Part shown: positions 45,519 through 54,864 of the stretch, piece after piece | How the letters are laid out: each line of letters opens with the position of its first letter | Position numbering within the stretch: the first letter of the stretch is position 1 | From: Actinobacillus sp. | Lineage (GTDB): Bacteria; Pseudomonadota; Gammaproteobacteria; Enterobacterales; Pasteurellaceae | DNA length: 64,000 nucleotides | Direction: 5' to 3' | Assembly (NCBI GenBank): GCA_020026055.1 | Contig: JAHHRA010000001.1 | Span: 1-64,000 of the forward strand | Notes under the pieces: generated by a model | Database searches by the model: none | What the model was told of the DNA's origin: nothing | The model's input: only the letters and a program-made list of their open reading frames with translations | Program-made: the position numbers and the translations under genes

Positions 45519-45544
45519 AAGCGGAGAAGAAAGAGGAGAAAAAG

Positions 45545-46186
45545 ATGAAATTTAACAGGGAATATTTTGTGAAAAATCGGGGCGTGCACTTCAACGCAAG
45601 GCTATTTTCTTGGTTCACGTCGCTGACCACACTGCTGTTTACGATCGCCTTTGCGAATACCACTTTCGCAGAAATGCCTTATCAACCCAAACTGGAAAAA
45701 CGCCCAAATCAAACCTGCGAACAATGCCATAAATTTGCCAGCGATGGCACGCAACATGGTGGGCAATATCATTTCGGCAAATTTAGTGGTGTGCATTTAA
45801 GCAAAGCCAATCCGAACAACGGTCAGCCGATCACTTGTGAAAGTTGTCACGGAAAAATTTCCGACAATCACCGGCGTGGTGCCAAAGATGTCATGCGTTT
45901 TCAAACCACTATTTTTCCCCAAACACCACCGATGTTTAGCGTCGCTCAGCAAAATCAAGTTTGTTTTGCCTGTCACCAACCAGACAAAATGCGAGATAAG
46001 CTGTGGGCACACGATGTACACGCGATGAAAGTCCCTTGTGCGGCTTGCCACCAATTACATCCCCAACGCGATCCGATGCAAGCACTTGCGCCGAAACAGC
46101 AAGTGAAACTGTGCGTGGATTGCCATGCAAAACAACAGCTGAAACAGGTTTCTAACGCGACTGCTAAGGAGTCATCCGATGACTGA
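45545..46186 (+). CDS. nrfB: Pentahaem cytochrome NrfB
   Basis: The 213-residue product has a signal peptide (about 1-42, ending NTTFAEM) and five CxxCH motifs: CEQCH, CESCH, CFACH, CAACH and CVDCH. It carries electrons from the NrfCD quinol dehydrogenase to NrfA. I chose the ATG at 45545 because AGAGGAG precedes it. The frame continues upstream to a TTG at 45470 through the stem-loop, which is not plausible as a signal peptide. The stop overlaps nrfC by 8 bp. Confidence 0.95.
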   Translation: MKFNREYFVKNRGVHFNARLFSWFTSLTTLLFTIAFANTTFAEMPYQPKLEKRPNQTCEQCHKFASDGTQHGGQYHFGKFSGVHLSKANPNNGQPITCESCHGKISDNHRRGAKDVMRFQTTIFPQTPPMFSVAQQNQVCFACHQPDKMRDKLWAHDVHAMKVPCAACHQLHPQRDPMQALAPKQQVKLCVDCHAKQQLKQVSNATAKESSDD

Positions 46187-46874
46187 TTATTCACGCCGCG
46201 ATTTTCTCCATAAATTGGGCATCGGCAGTTTAAGTGCGGTAGGCGGTGGGCTGATTAGCCTCGCACCACCACAAAGCTTTGCGAAAATCACGCAAATCAA
46301 GCCAAAACGTTATGCGATGCTACACGACGAAACCAAATGCATCGGCTGCACGGCTTGTGTGGAAGCCTGCCGTGAAGTCAATCAGGTGCCGGATGGTGTT
46401 TCGCGGTTGGCGATTCTCCGCCAAGGACCTTTTGGAGAATTTCCCGAAGCGAGCTATCGCTTTTTCCGCCACTCCTGCCAACAATGTAGCAACGCGCCCT
46501 GTGTTGCCGTGTGTCCCACTGGTGCGTCCTTTATCGACATGCATAACGGCATCGTGGAGGTCAATCCCGACCTCTGCGTAGGATGCCAATATTGCGTCGC
46601 CGTTTGCCCATATCGTGTGCGCTACATTAATCCCGTCACTTTAACCGCGGATAAATGCAATTTTTGCCGCAACACCAATCTCGCACAGGGCAAATTGCCA
46701 GCTTGCGTAGAAGCTTGCCCGACGAAAGCCTTGCTCTTCGGCGATTTGAACGATCCGAATAGCACGATTTCCATCGCGATTAAAACGTCCCCAACTTATC
46801 GCTCAAAAGTCGCCTTAGGTACCGAGCCAAACCTCTACCGCATTCCTAGCAAAATAGGAGAAATTTCAGAATGA
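46179..46874 (+). CDS. nrfC: Fe-S protein NrfC
   Basis: The 231-residue protein begins with a twin-arginine signal (RRDFLHKLGIGSLSAVGGG), so it is exported folded. It has cysteines for four 4Fe-4S clusters: CIGCTACVEAC, CQQCSNAPCVAVCP, CVGCQYCVAVCP and CNFC with CVEACP. With NrfD it takes electrons from menaquinol and gives them to NrfB. It overlaps nrfB by 8 bp and nrfD by 4 bp. An exact AAGTGCGGT uptake word lies at 46232. Confidence 0.97.
   Translation: MTDYSRRDFLHKLGIGSLSAVGGGLISLAPPQSFAKITQIKPKRYAMLHDETKCIGCTACVEACREVNQVPDGVSRLAILRQGPFGEFPEASYRFFRHSCQQCSNAPCVAVCPTGASFIDMHNGIVEVNPDLCVGCQYCVAVCPYRVRYINPVTLTADKCNFCRNTNLAQGKLPACVEACPTKALLFGDLNDPNSTISIAIKTSPTYRSKVALGTEPNLYRIPSKIGEISE
46232..46240 (+). 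other. DNA uptake signal core (Haemophilus type)
   Basis: Exact AAGTGCGGT inside nrfC. The flanking bases are not the AT-rich extension seen in full uptake sequences. One of only two exact copies that I found in the window. Confidence 0.6.
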
Positions 46875-47836
46875 GCCAGACCACTTTTTTAAATGAAGCC
46901 TTTCATTTTCCATCATTAGTGTGGGGTGCAAGCATTGCCATTTATCTGTTTTTACTGGGAATTTCTGCGGGGGCGACGATGATGGCGATTTTACTCAAAC
47001 GTAGCCGGCTCATCGAAGGGGAGGTCGGTGCCCATCCACTCGTCAAAACCAATGCTTGGCTAGCACCGCTCGCTATCGTCGTCGGGCTGGTATTACTGAT
47101 TTTCCACCTCGCACGGCCATGGACCTTTTGGTACCTCATGTTTCATTACTCCCTCAGTTCCATCATGGCGTGGGGCGTGATCATGTTTCAACTTTACTTT
47201 GCTTGCTTATTTTTATGGCTAGTGCACATTTACGAAAAACCGTTACGAAGCTTGCCGCGGATGCGTGGCGTGATCGATGTTGTCATCACACTTGCCCATC
47301 GCCTACAATGCCCCGTCGAACTCATCTTGCTTCTCGTCAGCCTTGCACTTAGTGCATACACTGGCTTTTTGTTATCGGCACTTATCAGTTATCCAATGCT
47401 GAATAATCCAGTTCTGCCTGTTTTGTTCTTAGCGTCGGGCACCTCCTCAGGTATCGCCGCATTAACGCTTGGTGCTTTCGCATTCACCCAAATCACGCCT
47501 CACAATGTCGCCTTGCATTGGTTGCATAAAATCGAATTTTGGGTGCTGATTGCCGAACTTTTTCTCCTGTTCGCCTTCTTCTATGGCTTATACCTCGGCG
47601 GGGGGCAAAAAACCGTCGCGTTTTTTACCGCACTTGGCAGTGGTTTTTGGGCAAGCGTCTTTTGGATTGGTGTCTTAGGCATCGGTATTTTATTGCCACT
47701 GGCGTTAACTTATTTTGGTCGCCTCGAATGGAAACAACGCCGCACGACCATGTGCTTCCTTTCTAGTTGTATTTTATTGGGCGTTTTTTGCTTACGTTTC
47801 TTCATCCTTTACGCTGGGCAAATGACGCTTTATTGA
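46871..47836 (+). CDS. nrfD: Quinol dehydrogenase membrane subunit NrfD
   Basis: The 321-residue protein has eight or nine hydrophobic segments and the NrfD/PsrC family pattern (FHFPSLVWGASIAIYLFLLG, residues 12-31). It oxidises menaquinol in the inner membrane and passes electrons to NrfC. The start overlaps the nrfC stop (ATGA). An exact uptake core lies at 47627. Confidence 0.96.
   Translation: MSQTTFLNEAFHFPSLVWGASIAIYLFLLGISAGATMMAILLKRSRLIEGEVGAHPLVKTNAWLAPLAIVVGLVLLIFHLARPWTFWYLMFHYSLSSIMAWGVIMFQLYFACLFLWLVHIYEKPLRSLPRMRGVIDVVITLAHRLQCPVELILLLVSLALSAYTGFLLSALISYPMLNNPVLPVLFLASGTSSGIAALTLGAFAFTQITPHNVALHWLHKIEFWVLIAELFLLFAFFYGLYLGGGQKTVAFFTALGSGFWASVFWIGVLGIGILLPLALTYFGRLEWKQRRTTMCFLSSCILLGVFCLRFFILYAGQMTLY
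47627..47635 (-). other. DNA uptake signal (Haemophilus type) with AT-rich flank
   Basis: On the minus strand AAGTGCGGT is followed by AAAAAACG, fitting the extended Haemophilus uptake sequence. It lies inside nrfD, within the G+C-rich block. Confidence 0.75.
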
Positions 47837-47857
47837 ACTGCGAACTGAGGTCGCACT

Positions 47858-49828
47858 ATGTTGCTCGCTGAATTTGGATATCTCGCTTTAATTGCTAGTA
47901 GCCTTATCGCCACACTACTAGTAATTTTACCTTTTTTAAAACGCTCTATTTTAAGAGGCACTCGCAAAGCCCTCCTCACATTCTTGGCTTACGCCCTTTT
48001 TGCATTCACTTTCTTCAGTTTCAGCATCCTCGTTTTTTCTCTACTCCAAGATGATTTTTCGGTGCAATATGTGGCAAATCATAGCAACCGCTTCTTACCC
48101 ATCGCATATAAAATTGCCGCTAGCTGGGGCGGTCATCAGGGTTCCATGCTTTTCTTGGTTGTCCTTTTTTCGTTTTGGACCGCCATCTTTGCGCACTGTT
48201 TTCGCCACGATTTTACTCACAAAACGCTAGGGCGTTTTGTTCGGACTGAAGCCCCGTCGCAAGCGACGTTCAAAAAACCTTTGGTTTTTTGTCAGAAAAA
48301 TTTTTCCATGACGCTCGGCGTGTTAGGCAGCATTAACCTGCTTTTCCTCTTGTTTTTGCTTTGCATTTCCAACCCTTTCCAACGGCTCTTCCCCGCGCCG
48401 TTGGAAGGCGGCGATCTCAACCCAATGCTGCAAGACATTGGATTAATTTTTCACCCACCATTGCTTTACCTCGGTTACAGTGCCTTTGCGGTCGTTTTCG
48501 CACTCACGATGGCGTTTCTTCTCCAAAAAAACGTCCCAGCCGAATTTTGCGATTTGCTCCGACCATGGTGTTTGTGGGGGTGGCTCTTTCTCACTTTCGG
48601 CATTCTCCTAGGAGCGTGGTGGGCATATTATGAACTCGGTTGGGGAGGCTGGTGGTTTTGGGATCCTACTGAAAATGCCTCACTCATGCCGTGGCTGATA
48701 GCGACCGCATTGTTACACAATCTTCGACGCACGACTACGCCCGTCTTGCCAGAATGGACGCTCCTACTGGCTCTGAGTGTGTTTTTATTTAGCCTGCTCG
48801 GGATTTTTATCGTCCGTTCAGGCATGTTAACCTCCATTCATGCTTTTGCTATTGAAGACAGTCGCGGATTTGCGTTATTAGGCATTTTCTGTAGTTTTAG
48901 CTTTTTCAGTTTAGGTGCATTTACTACACGCTTCCAAATTCGTCTTCAGTCTAAAGGCGAACACTACACACGACAACATCTTTTAATGCTCAACATTTTG
49001 TTAAGCTTCGCAACTTTTATCGTTTTTCTCGGCACTTTTTACCCATTTTTTTATCGCCTCTTCATAAATGCCAATCTTTCTGTCGGAGCACCTTACTTTA
49101 ACCAACTTTTTCTTCCACTCATTTTCTTTTGTCTTGTTGGAATGAGCACTATTTTTTTTCCTCACTATTGCATGTGGCACCATCGCCTAGTCTATTTTGG
49201 GCTAGGGATATTGAGTGTAATTAGCAGTAGCTACCTCATTCACTGTTACTCACTGCCCCATCAATATTTTTCGTGGCAAGCTTTTGCTTTCTTGAGTATT
49301 GCTTTCTGGATCATGGGGCTCTCTCTTTGGAAAGCGATGTCGCTCACGCCACGCCGTGCTTCCTTCGCCATGTTGATATCGCATTTTGGCATTGCTTTGA
49401 TGATTTTTGCAGCGACGATGTCGAGCCATTTTTCGCAAACTCGAAATGTCGTGCTTGCCCCACAGCAACAAGCACAACTGCCACCGTTTACTTTCAAATA
49501 TGAAGCGAGGCAAAACGTTTTAGGAAGCAATTTCACAGCGGAACAAGCAATATTTCGTGTAGCAAAACAAAATCACACAGTTAAACAAGTCATTGCCGAA
49601 AAACGCTACTACGATGTTCGTAACCAACAAATGTCTGAAATCGGTATTGCTTCGACTTGGCTTGGTGATTTTTACATTGTGATGGGCGATAAACATGGGA
49701 ATGGCAGTTTTAGTTTTCGTTTGCAATACAAGCCATTTATGGTGTGGCTTTGGGTCGGGGGAATTTTTGTCGGATTTGGGGGCGTGTTGAGGCTTTATCA
49801 AAGCAAACAGAGGTGGCAAAATGCTTAA
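47858..49828 (+). CDS. nrfE: Haem lyase subunit NrfE (CcmF family)
   Basis: The 656-residue membrane protein has about 14 hydrophobic segments and the tryptophan-rich haem-handling motif GWGGWWFWDPTENASL (near residue 264), with conserved histidines in the flanking loops. In E. coli NrfEFG attach haem to the unusual CxxCK site of NrfA. Its position after nrfD and before an NrfF/G protein supports NrfE rather than the general CcmF. It overlaps the next gene by 8 bp. Confidence 0.9.
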   Translation: MLLAEFGYLALIASSLIATLLVILPFLKRSILRGTRKALLTFLAYALFAFTFFSFSILVFSLLQDDFSVQYVANHSNRFLPIAYKIAASWGGHQGSMLFLVVLFSFWTAIFAHCFRHDFTHKTLGRFVRTEAPSQATFKKPLVFCQKNFSMTLGVLGSINLLFLLFLLCISNPFQRLFPAPLEGGDLNPMLQDIGLIFHPPLLYLGYSAFAVVFALTMAFLLQKNVPAEFCDLLRPWCLWGWLFLTFGILLGAWWAYYELGWGGWWFWDPTENASLMPWLIATALLHNLRRTTTPVLPEWTLLLALSVFLFSLLGIFIVRSGMLTSIHAFAIEDSRGFALLGIFCSFSFFSLGAFTTRFQIRLQSKGEHYTRQHLLMLNILLSFATFIVFLGTFYPFFYRLFINANLSVGAPYFNQLFLPLIFFCLVGMSTIFFPHYCMWHHRLVYFGLGILSVISSSYLIHCYSLPHQYFSWQAFAFLSIAFWIMGLSLWKAMSLTPRRASFAMLISHFGIALMIFAATMSSHFSQTRNVVLAPQQQAQLPPFTFKYEARQNVLGSNFTAEQAIFRVAKQNHTVKQVIAEKRYYDVRNQQMSEIGIASTWLGDFYIVMGDKHGNGSFSFRLQYKPFMVWLWVGGIFVGFGGVLRLYQSKQRWQNA

Positions 49829-50858
49829 AAAAATCATTTTCACTCTTTGGCTTCTCGCCAGTTTCGCGACGGCACAAGCAAATATCGTGGACACTTTTTA
49901 CTTTCGCGATACTGCTACGCAAGAACGAGCAATGGCATTGGCAAAAGTGCTTCGTTGCCCACAATGTCAAAATCAAAACCTCCTCGAATCGAACTCCCCA
50001 ATTGCCACGAGCTTACGCCTTGAAGTTTACCAAATGGTTAACGCAGGCGACAGTGACGAACACATCATCCAAAAAATGAGAGCTCGATTTGGAAATTTTG
50101 TTTGTTATGAACCACCATTCACTCTCGCTACTTTACCCCTTTGGGGACTGCCCATTTTGCTTTTCATCGGCACAATAAGTTACGGGCTTTGGTCACGACG
50201 CCACACCTCGATCTTTCCAACTAAAAACCAGTCTTCACTATCACCCCAACTACGTGCTCCTCTGCTGCCCGTCACACTACTACCCTTCCGCTATAAACTG
50301 AGGTTGACAAGCATTCTGCTCCTTGCTAGCGGATTGATTTACTTTCTTACGCCGCAATTTTCGGATTTTTTTTCGGGTCAAAAACGCCAACGTGCCACCG
50401 AAACACAACTCACGCTCGCTGCATCGCAAAAGCAACAAATTTATCTCGAATTAATTCAGAATGAATTACGTCAAGATCCCAATAACGCTAACAAATGGCT
50501 AGAGCTTGCCAAAGCTTATATGCAGTCAGAAGATTTTAACGCTGCACTGACTTGCTATGCCAACGCCGAAAAATTAGCAGGTAGTACTCCGCAAATTTTA
50601 GGGCTTGCTGCAACGGCTTATTTTTATCAAAATCATCAACAAATGACACCTAAAATAGCACAGTTATTACAACTTGCTTTAGATAAAAATCCAAATGAGA
50701 TCAGTAGTTTATCAATTAAAGCTCAGCTTGCTTTTCAGCAAAAAAATTATCCGCTCGCTATTGCGTTATGGCAAAAAATTCTTGATTCTGATGACCCTAA
50801 TATACAACGGCGAATGTTAATTACTCGTATACAATTTGCTCAGTTTATCAGTAAATAA
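49821..50858 (+). CDS. nrfF/nrfG: Fused NrfF-NrfG (CcmH-CcmI type) haem lyase subunit
   Basis: The 345-residue protein has a signal peptide (1-20), an NrfF/CcmH domain with the thiol motif LRCPQCQNQNL (about residue 43), a membrane segment at about 99-118, a second at about 163-181, and a TPR domain from about 205 to 345 (SDDPNNANKWLELAKAYMQSE-like repeats). E. coli has separate nrfF and nrfG, though its CcmH is a similar fusion. It would complete the NrfEFG lyase. The change from G+C-rich back to AT-rich sequence occurs near 50430, inside the gene. Confidence 0.88.
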   Translation: MLKKIIFTLWLLASFATAQANIVDTFYFRDTATQERAMALAKVLRCPQCQNQNLLESNSPIATSLRLEVYQMVNAGDSDEHIIQKMRARFGNFVCYEPPFTLATLPLWGLPILLFIGTISYGLWSRRHTSIFPTKNQSSLSPQLRAPLLPVTLLPFRYKLRLTSILLLASGLIYFLTPQFSDFFSGQKRQRATETQLTLAASQKQQIYLELIQNELRQDPNNANKWLELAKAYMQSEDFNAALTCYANAEKLAGSTPQILGLAATAYFYQNHQQMTPKIAQLLQLALDKNPNEISSLSIKAQLAFQQKNYPLAIALWQKILDSDDPNIQRRMLITRIQFAQFISK

Positions 50859-50883
50859 TGCAGTGTTGGCTTAGTGAAAATTC

Positions 50884-51951
50884 TTATTTTCTTTTTTCTC
50901 TAATCGCATCCGCCAATTGTTGTAACACAATTTCTGTTTCTGTCCAGCCGATGCAACTGTCGGTGATGCTTTTACCGTACTCTAAGCTTTCGCCAATTTT
51001 TAAATCTTGCCTACCTGCGTTAAGATGGCTTTCAATCATAACGCCCAAAATGTGTTTAGAACCATTGCGGATTTGTTCGCAAACATTCTGGCAAACTTTG
51101 GACTGATTGCGATAATCTTTTTGGCTGTTAGCATGGCTGAAATCAACCATTACGTGGGCAATAGCGTGAATTTGTTCAAGCTGGTGGCAGACGGTATTGA
51201 TGGAAGTCGCATCATAATTGGTGGCATTATCTCCTCCGCGTAAAATAATATGGCAATCTTCGTTACCTGTCGTTGAGATAATAGCGGAATGTCCAAATTT
51301 AGTTACTGATAAAAATGAATGAGGCGATTTGGTGGCGTTTAAAGCATCAAGAGCAATTTTGACGCTGCCGTTAGTGGCATTCTTAAACCCTACGGGGCAA
51401 GGTAGCCCTGAAGCCAGTTCGCGGTGAACTTGAGATTCCGTAGTGCGAGCACCGATCGCCCCCCAACTCATAAAATCAACTAAGTATTGTGGAGTAAGCA
51501 TATCTAAAAATTCGCTTGCAGTAGGGACGCCAATTTCATTGATGTCTGCGAGAATTTGACGAGCGATTTGTAAGCCGTCATTGAGAGCATAACTGTTGTT
51601 TAGATAAGGATCATTAATAAGTCCTTTCCAACCCAAGCTAGTACGCGGTTTTTCAAAATAAACTCGCATAATAATTTCAAGTTCAGTTTGATGCTTTTCA
51701 CGCATTGTCTTTAATCGTTTGGCATATTCGACAGCTGATTTAGGGTCGTGAATGGAGCAAGGACCGACGATGACAAGTAGTCGATCGGATTTGCCCTGAA
51801 TAATTTGACTAGCGTGAGTGCGAGCCTGCTTTACGGTATAACTTGCATTAGGCGTAAGTGGGATTTTTTCAAACAGCGCTATCGGCGGTAATACTTGAGA
51901 AATTTTACCAATACGACTGTCATCTTGAAGTGGGGGTTGATTATCTTGCAT
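50884..51951 (-). CDS. aroG: 3-Deoxy-7-phosphoheptulonate synthase (DAHP synthase)
   Basis: The 355-residue class I DAHP synthase joins phosphoenolpyruvate and erythrose-4-phosphate in the first step of aromatic synthesis. Conserved segments include VGPCSIHD, MRVYFEKPRTSLGWKGLINDP, GARTTESQVHRELASGLPCP and ESHLNAGRQ. The protein is close to AroG/AroF; which amino acid inhibits it cannot be told for certain. It converges with nrfFG with only 25 bp between. Confidence 0.95.
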   Translation of the reverse strand: MQDNQPPLQDDSRIGKISQVLPPIALFEKIPLTPNASYTVKQARTHASQIIQGKSDRLLVIVGPCSIHDPKSAVEYAKRLKTMREKHQTELEIIMRVYFEKPRTSLGWKGLINDPYLNNSYALNDGLQIARQILADINEIGVPTASEFLDMLTPQYLVDFMSWGAIGARTTESQVHRELASGLPCPVGFKNATNGSVKIALDALNATKSPHSFLSVTKFGHSAIISTTGNEDCHIILRGGDNATNYDATSINTVCHQLEQIHAIAHVMVDFSHANSQKDYRNQSKVCQNVCEQIRNGSKHILGVMIESHLNAGRQDLKIGESLEYGKSITDSCIGWTETEIVLQQLADAIREKRK

Positions 51952-51995
51952 TTCGTTGTTTTTATCTTGCTATTATTTATTTTTAATGCAATCCA

Positions 51996-52022
51996 AAAGG
52001 CTTAGCAGAAATCTAAGCCTTT
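51996..52022 (-). terminator. Terminator after lysS
   Basis: 10-bp stem AAAGGCTTAG / CTAAGCCTTT with a 7-base loop, 11 bp beyond the lysS stop on the minus strand. The T-run after it is short. Confidence 0.75.
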
Positions 52023-52033
52023 GTTTTTGATGT

Positions 52034-53536
52034 TTAGGCTTTATTCTTCATTGCAGGAAAGAGAATTACATCACGAATAGATGGTGCATTTGCAAATAAC
52101 ATTGCTAAACGGTCAATTCCAATCCCTTCGCCTACTGTTGGCGGTAAACCGTGTTCTAAAGCGATAACAAAGTCTTCATCATTATCCATTGTTTCATCAG
52201 CACCTTCCGCTTTCGCTATTAATTGGGCATTGAAGCGTTCAGCTTGATCTTCTGCATCATTTAATTCTGAATAGCCATTACCTATTTCTCGTCCACCAAT
52301 AAATAATTCAAAGCGATCTGTAACTTCTGGGTTTTCATCATTGCGACGGGAAAGCGGTGAAATTTCTGCAGGATGTGCCATTAAGAATGTTGGTTGAATA
52401 AGTTGATGTTCTGCTACCTCTTCAAAAATCGCATTAACAATTGAGCCTAATCCCCAAGATTTTTCGACTTCAATGCCTAACTTTTTACAAAGTGCTACAG
52501 CTTTATCAAAATCGTAAAGATCTTCTTTAGCAATAGCGTTACCATATTTTACAATAGCATCGTGCATAGTAATGCGTTCAAAAGGTTTGCTGAAATCAAA
52601 TTCATAATCGCCGTAACGCACGATACTGCTACCTAAAATATCTTGGGCTAATTGGCGTAATAATTCTTCAGTGTTATCCATTGCATCATGATAATCAGCG
52701 TAAGCTTGATAATATTCCAGCATCGTAAATTCGGGATTGTGACGAACAGATACACCTTCGTTGCGGAAGTTGCGGTTAATTTCAAATACACGCTCAAAAC
52801 CACCTACAACTAGGCGTTTTAAGTAGAGTTCTGGTGCGATACGTAAATACATATCCATATCTAGCACATTATGATGAGTAATAAAAGGACGTGCTGCTGC
52901 TCCACCTATTACAGGGTGAAGCATTGGAGTTTCAACTTCAATAAAACCTTTGTTGATGAAATATTCACGAATACCTGCAATTACTTTAGAACGAATGATG
53001 AAAGTGCGTCGGGATTCTTCGTTGGTGATGAGATCAAGATAGCGTTGACGATAACGCATTTCTTGATCAGCTAAGCCATGAAATTTATCAGGTAATGGAC
53101 GTAAAGCTTTAGTAAGAAGTTGCACTTCACTAGCACGAACACTAAGTTCGCCAGTTTTGGTTTTAAAAAGCGTACCTTTAACACCAATGATATCACCAAG
53201 ATCCCATTGATTCACGTCTTCTGTGTATACGTTTTCAGGTAAATTATTTTGAGCAACATAAAGCTGGATACGTCCACTCATATCTTGCAAAGCGATAAAA
53301 GTCGCTTTACCCATTATGCGACGCATCATAATACGTCCCGCTACAGCAACTGTAATGTTTTTTGTTTCGAGAGTTTCATTGTTTAAGTTGTCGTATTGAG
53401 TGTGCAAATCTGCTGCTAACGCATCACGGCGAAAGCCATTTGGAAATGCTTTGCCTTTAGCACGTAATTTTTGCAGCTTTTCACGGCGTACCGCCATTTC
53501 ACCGTGAAAATCAAGTTCAGTGTTTTGTTCAGACAT
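52034..53536 (-). CDS. lysS: Lysyl-tRNA synthetase, class II
   Basis: The 500-residue enzyme has an OB-fold anticodon-binding domain (about 65-145, VAVAGRIMMRRIMGKATFIA) and the class II catalytic domain, with motif 2 FEINRNFRNEGVSVRHNPEF and motif 3 GIGIDRLAMLFANAPSIRDV. It charges tRNA-Lys. It lies 33 bp after prfB, the same operon as in E. coli. Confidence 0.98.
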   Translation of the reverse strand: MSEQNTELDFHGEMAVRREKLQKLRAKGKAFPNGFRRDALAADLHTQYDNLNNETLETKNITVAVAGRIMMRRIMGKATFIALQDMSGRIQLYVAQNNLPENVYTEDVNQWDLGDIIGVKGTLFKTKTGELSVRASEVQLLTKALRPLPDKFHGLADQEMRYRQRYLDLITNEESRRTFIIRSKVIAGIREYFINKGFIEVETPMLHPVIGGAAARPFITHHNVLDMDMYLRIAPELYLKRLVVGGFERVFEINRNFRNEGVSVRHNPEFTMLEYYQAYADYHDAMDNTEELLRQLAQDILGSSIVRYGDYEFDFSKPFERITMHDAIVKYGNAIAKEDLYDFDKAVALCKKLGIEVEKSWGLGSIVNAIFEEVAEHQLIQPTFLMAHPAEISPLSRRNDENPEVTDRFELFIGGREIGNGYSELNDAEDQAERFNAQLIAKAEGADETMDNDEDFVIALEHGLPPTVGEGIGIDRLAMLFANAPSIRDVILFPAMKNKA

Positions 53537-53569
53537 AATGTCTCCTTAAATTTATTAGGTGTGATGAGT

Positions 53570-54668
53570 TTATAATCCTGCTTTTAAACTGGCTTCGATA
53601 AAGAGATCCAAAGCACCATCTAAAACGGCTTGAGTATTTCGGTTTTCGACACCTGTTCGTAAATCTTTGATCCGTGCATCATCAAGTACATAGGAACGGA
53701 TTTGACTGCCCCAACCTATATCAGATTTAGCGTCTTCCATTGCTTGTTTCTCAGCATTTTGTTTTTTGAGTTCGAGTTCGTAAAGTTTTGCTCGTAACTG
53801 CTTCATAGCTTGATCTTTGTTTTTGTGTTGTGAGCGATCATTTTGACATTGCACAACAATACCAGATGGTACATGTGTAATACGCACTGCACTTTCAGTT
53901 TTGTTAATATGTTGTCCACCTGCTCCAGAAGCACGATAGACGTCAATACGTAGATCGGCAGGATTAATGTCAATATCAATATTGTCATTGATTTCAGGAT
54001 ATACAAAGGCTGCACTGAAAGAAGTGTGGCGACGATTATTGGCGTCAAAAGGGGATTTGCGGACTAAACGATGAATGCCTGTTTCTGTACGTAACCAACC
54101 ATAAGCATATTCACCCGAAATTCTTACAGTTGCAGACTTAATCCCTGCAACATCACCATCAGATACTTCGATAAGCTCAGTTTTAAAGCCTTTGCTCTCT
54201 GCCCAACGCAGGTACATTCGAAGTAGCATTTCTGTCCAATCTTGAGCTTCTGTTCCTCCTGAACCAGATTGAAGATCAAGGTAACAATCATTCGCGTCAT
54301 TTTCACCATTGAACATACGACGAAATTCTAATTTCGCGAGCTGTCTTTCTAATTCTTCAGCTTCAGTTTTAGCCTCGGAAAAAGTATCTTCATCTTCTGC
54401 TTCAATTGCTAATTCAAGCAACCCTTCTACATCATCAATACCTTGCATCAATTGGTTAATTGTTTTCACAATTTCTTCAAGAATCGCTCTTTCTTTACCT
54501 AAAGCTTGAGCTTTTTCTGGCGTATTCCAAATATCAGGCTGCTCCAATTCAGCATTAACTTCTTCTAAACGCTCTAATTTGCTATCAAAGTCAAAGGTAC
54601 CTCCGTATGGATAGCGTTCTTTGCACTAAGTCACTAAGTTGATTTTTTAATGGATTAATTTCAAACAT
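53570..54668 (-). CDS. prfB: Peptide chain release factor 2, with programmed +1 frameshift
   Basis: RF2 reads UGA and UAA stops. It is encoded in two frames: 25 codons from ATG at 54668 to CTT (54596-54594), then an in-frame TGA (54593-54591). A +1 shift at CTT-TGA-C leads into the 341-codon second part starting with GAC at 54592, giving 365 residues, the usual RF2 length. The shift site AGG-TAC-CTT-TGA-C has a GGAGG Shine-Dalgarno-like element 3 bases before CTT. The RF2 tripeptide SPF and the catalytic GGQ (GAGGQHINKTESAV) are present. It is the first gene of prfB-lysS. Confidence 0.97.
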
Positions 54669-54864
54669 TGTCCATTCTCCATAAATGTTAAGCTAGGAAT
54701 TATAGGTTATTTCAGTTTTTTTGAATAGCCATTTCATAATTCTATTTGTGAACTAAGTAAAATTCTTCTTACGTTTGCCATTGTTTGGTCTTTTAAAAAG
54801 AGTGTCAATACATTAAAATATGTACGTTAAGCGTGTTAATTTTCAGAGAAAATGATAAAAATTT

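Noticed and set aside
45358..45663. A 101-codon minus-strand open frame across the nrfA-nrfB junction, and many other long antisense frames in 44.8-50 kb
   Set aside because: Antisense frames become longer in the G+C-rich block because stop codons are rarer; the nrf genes explain the region fully.
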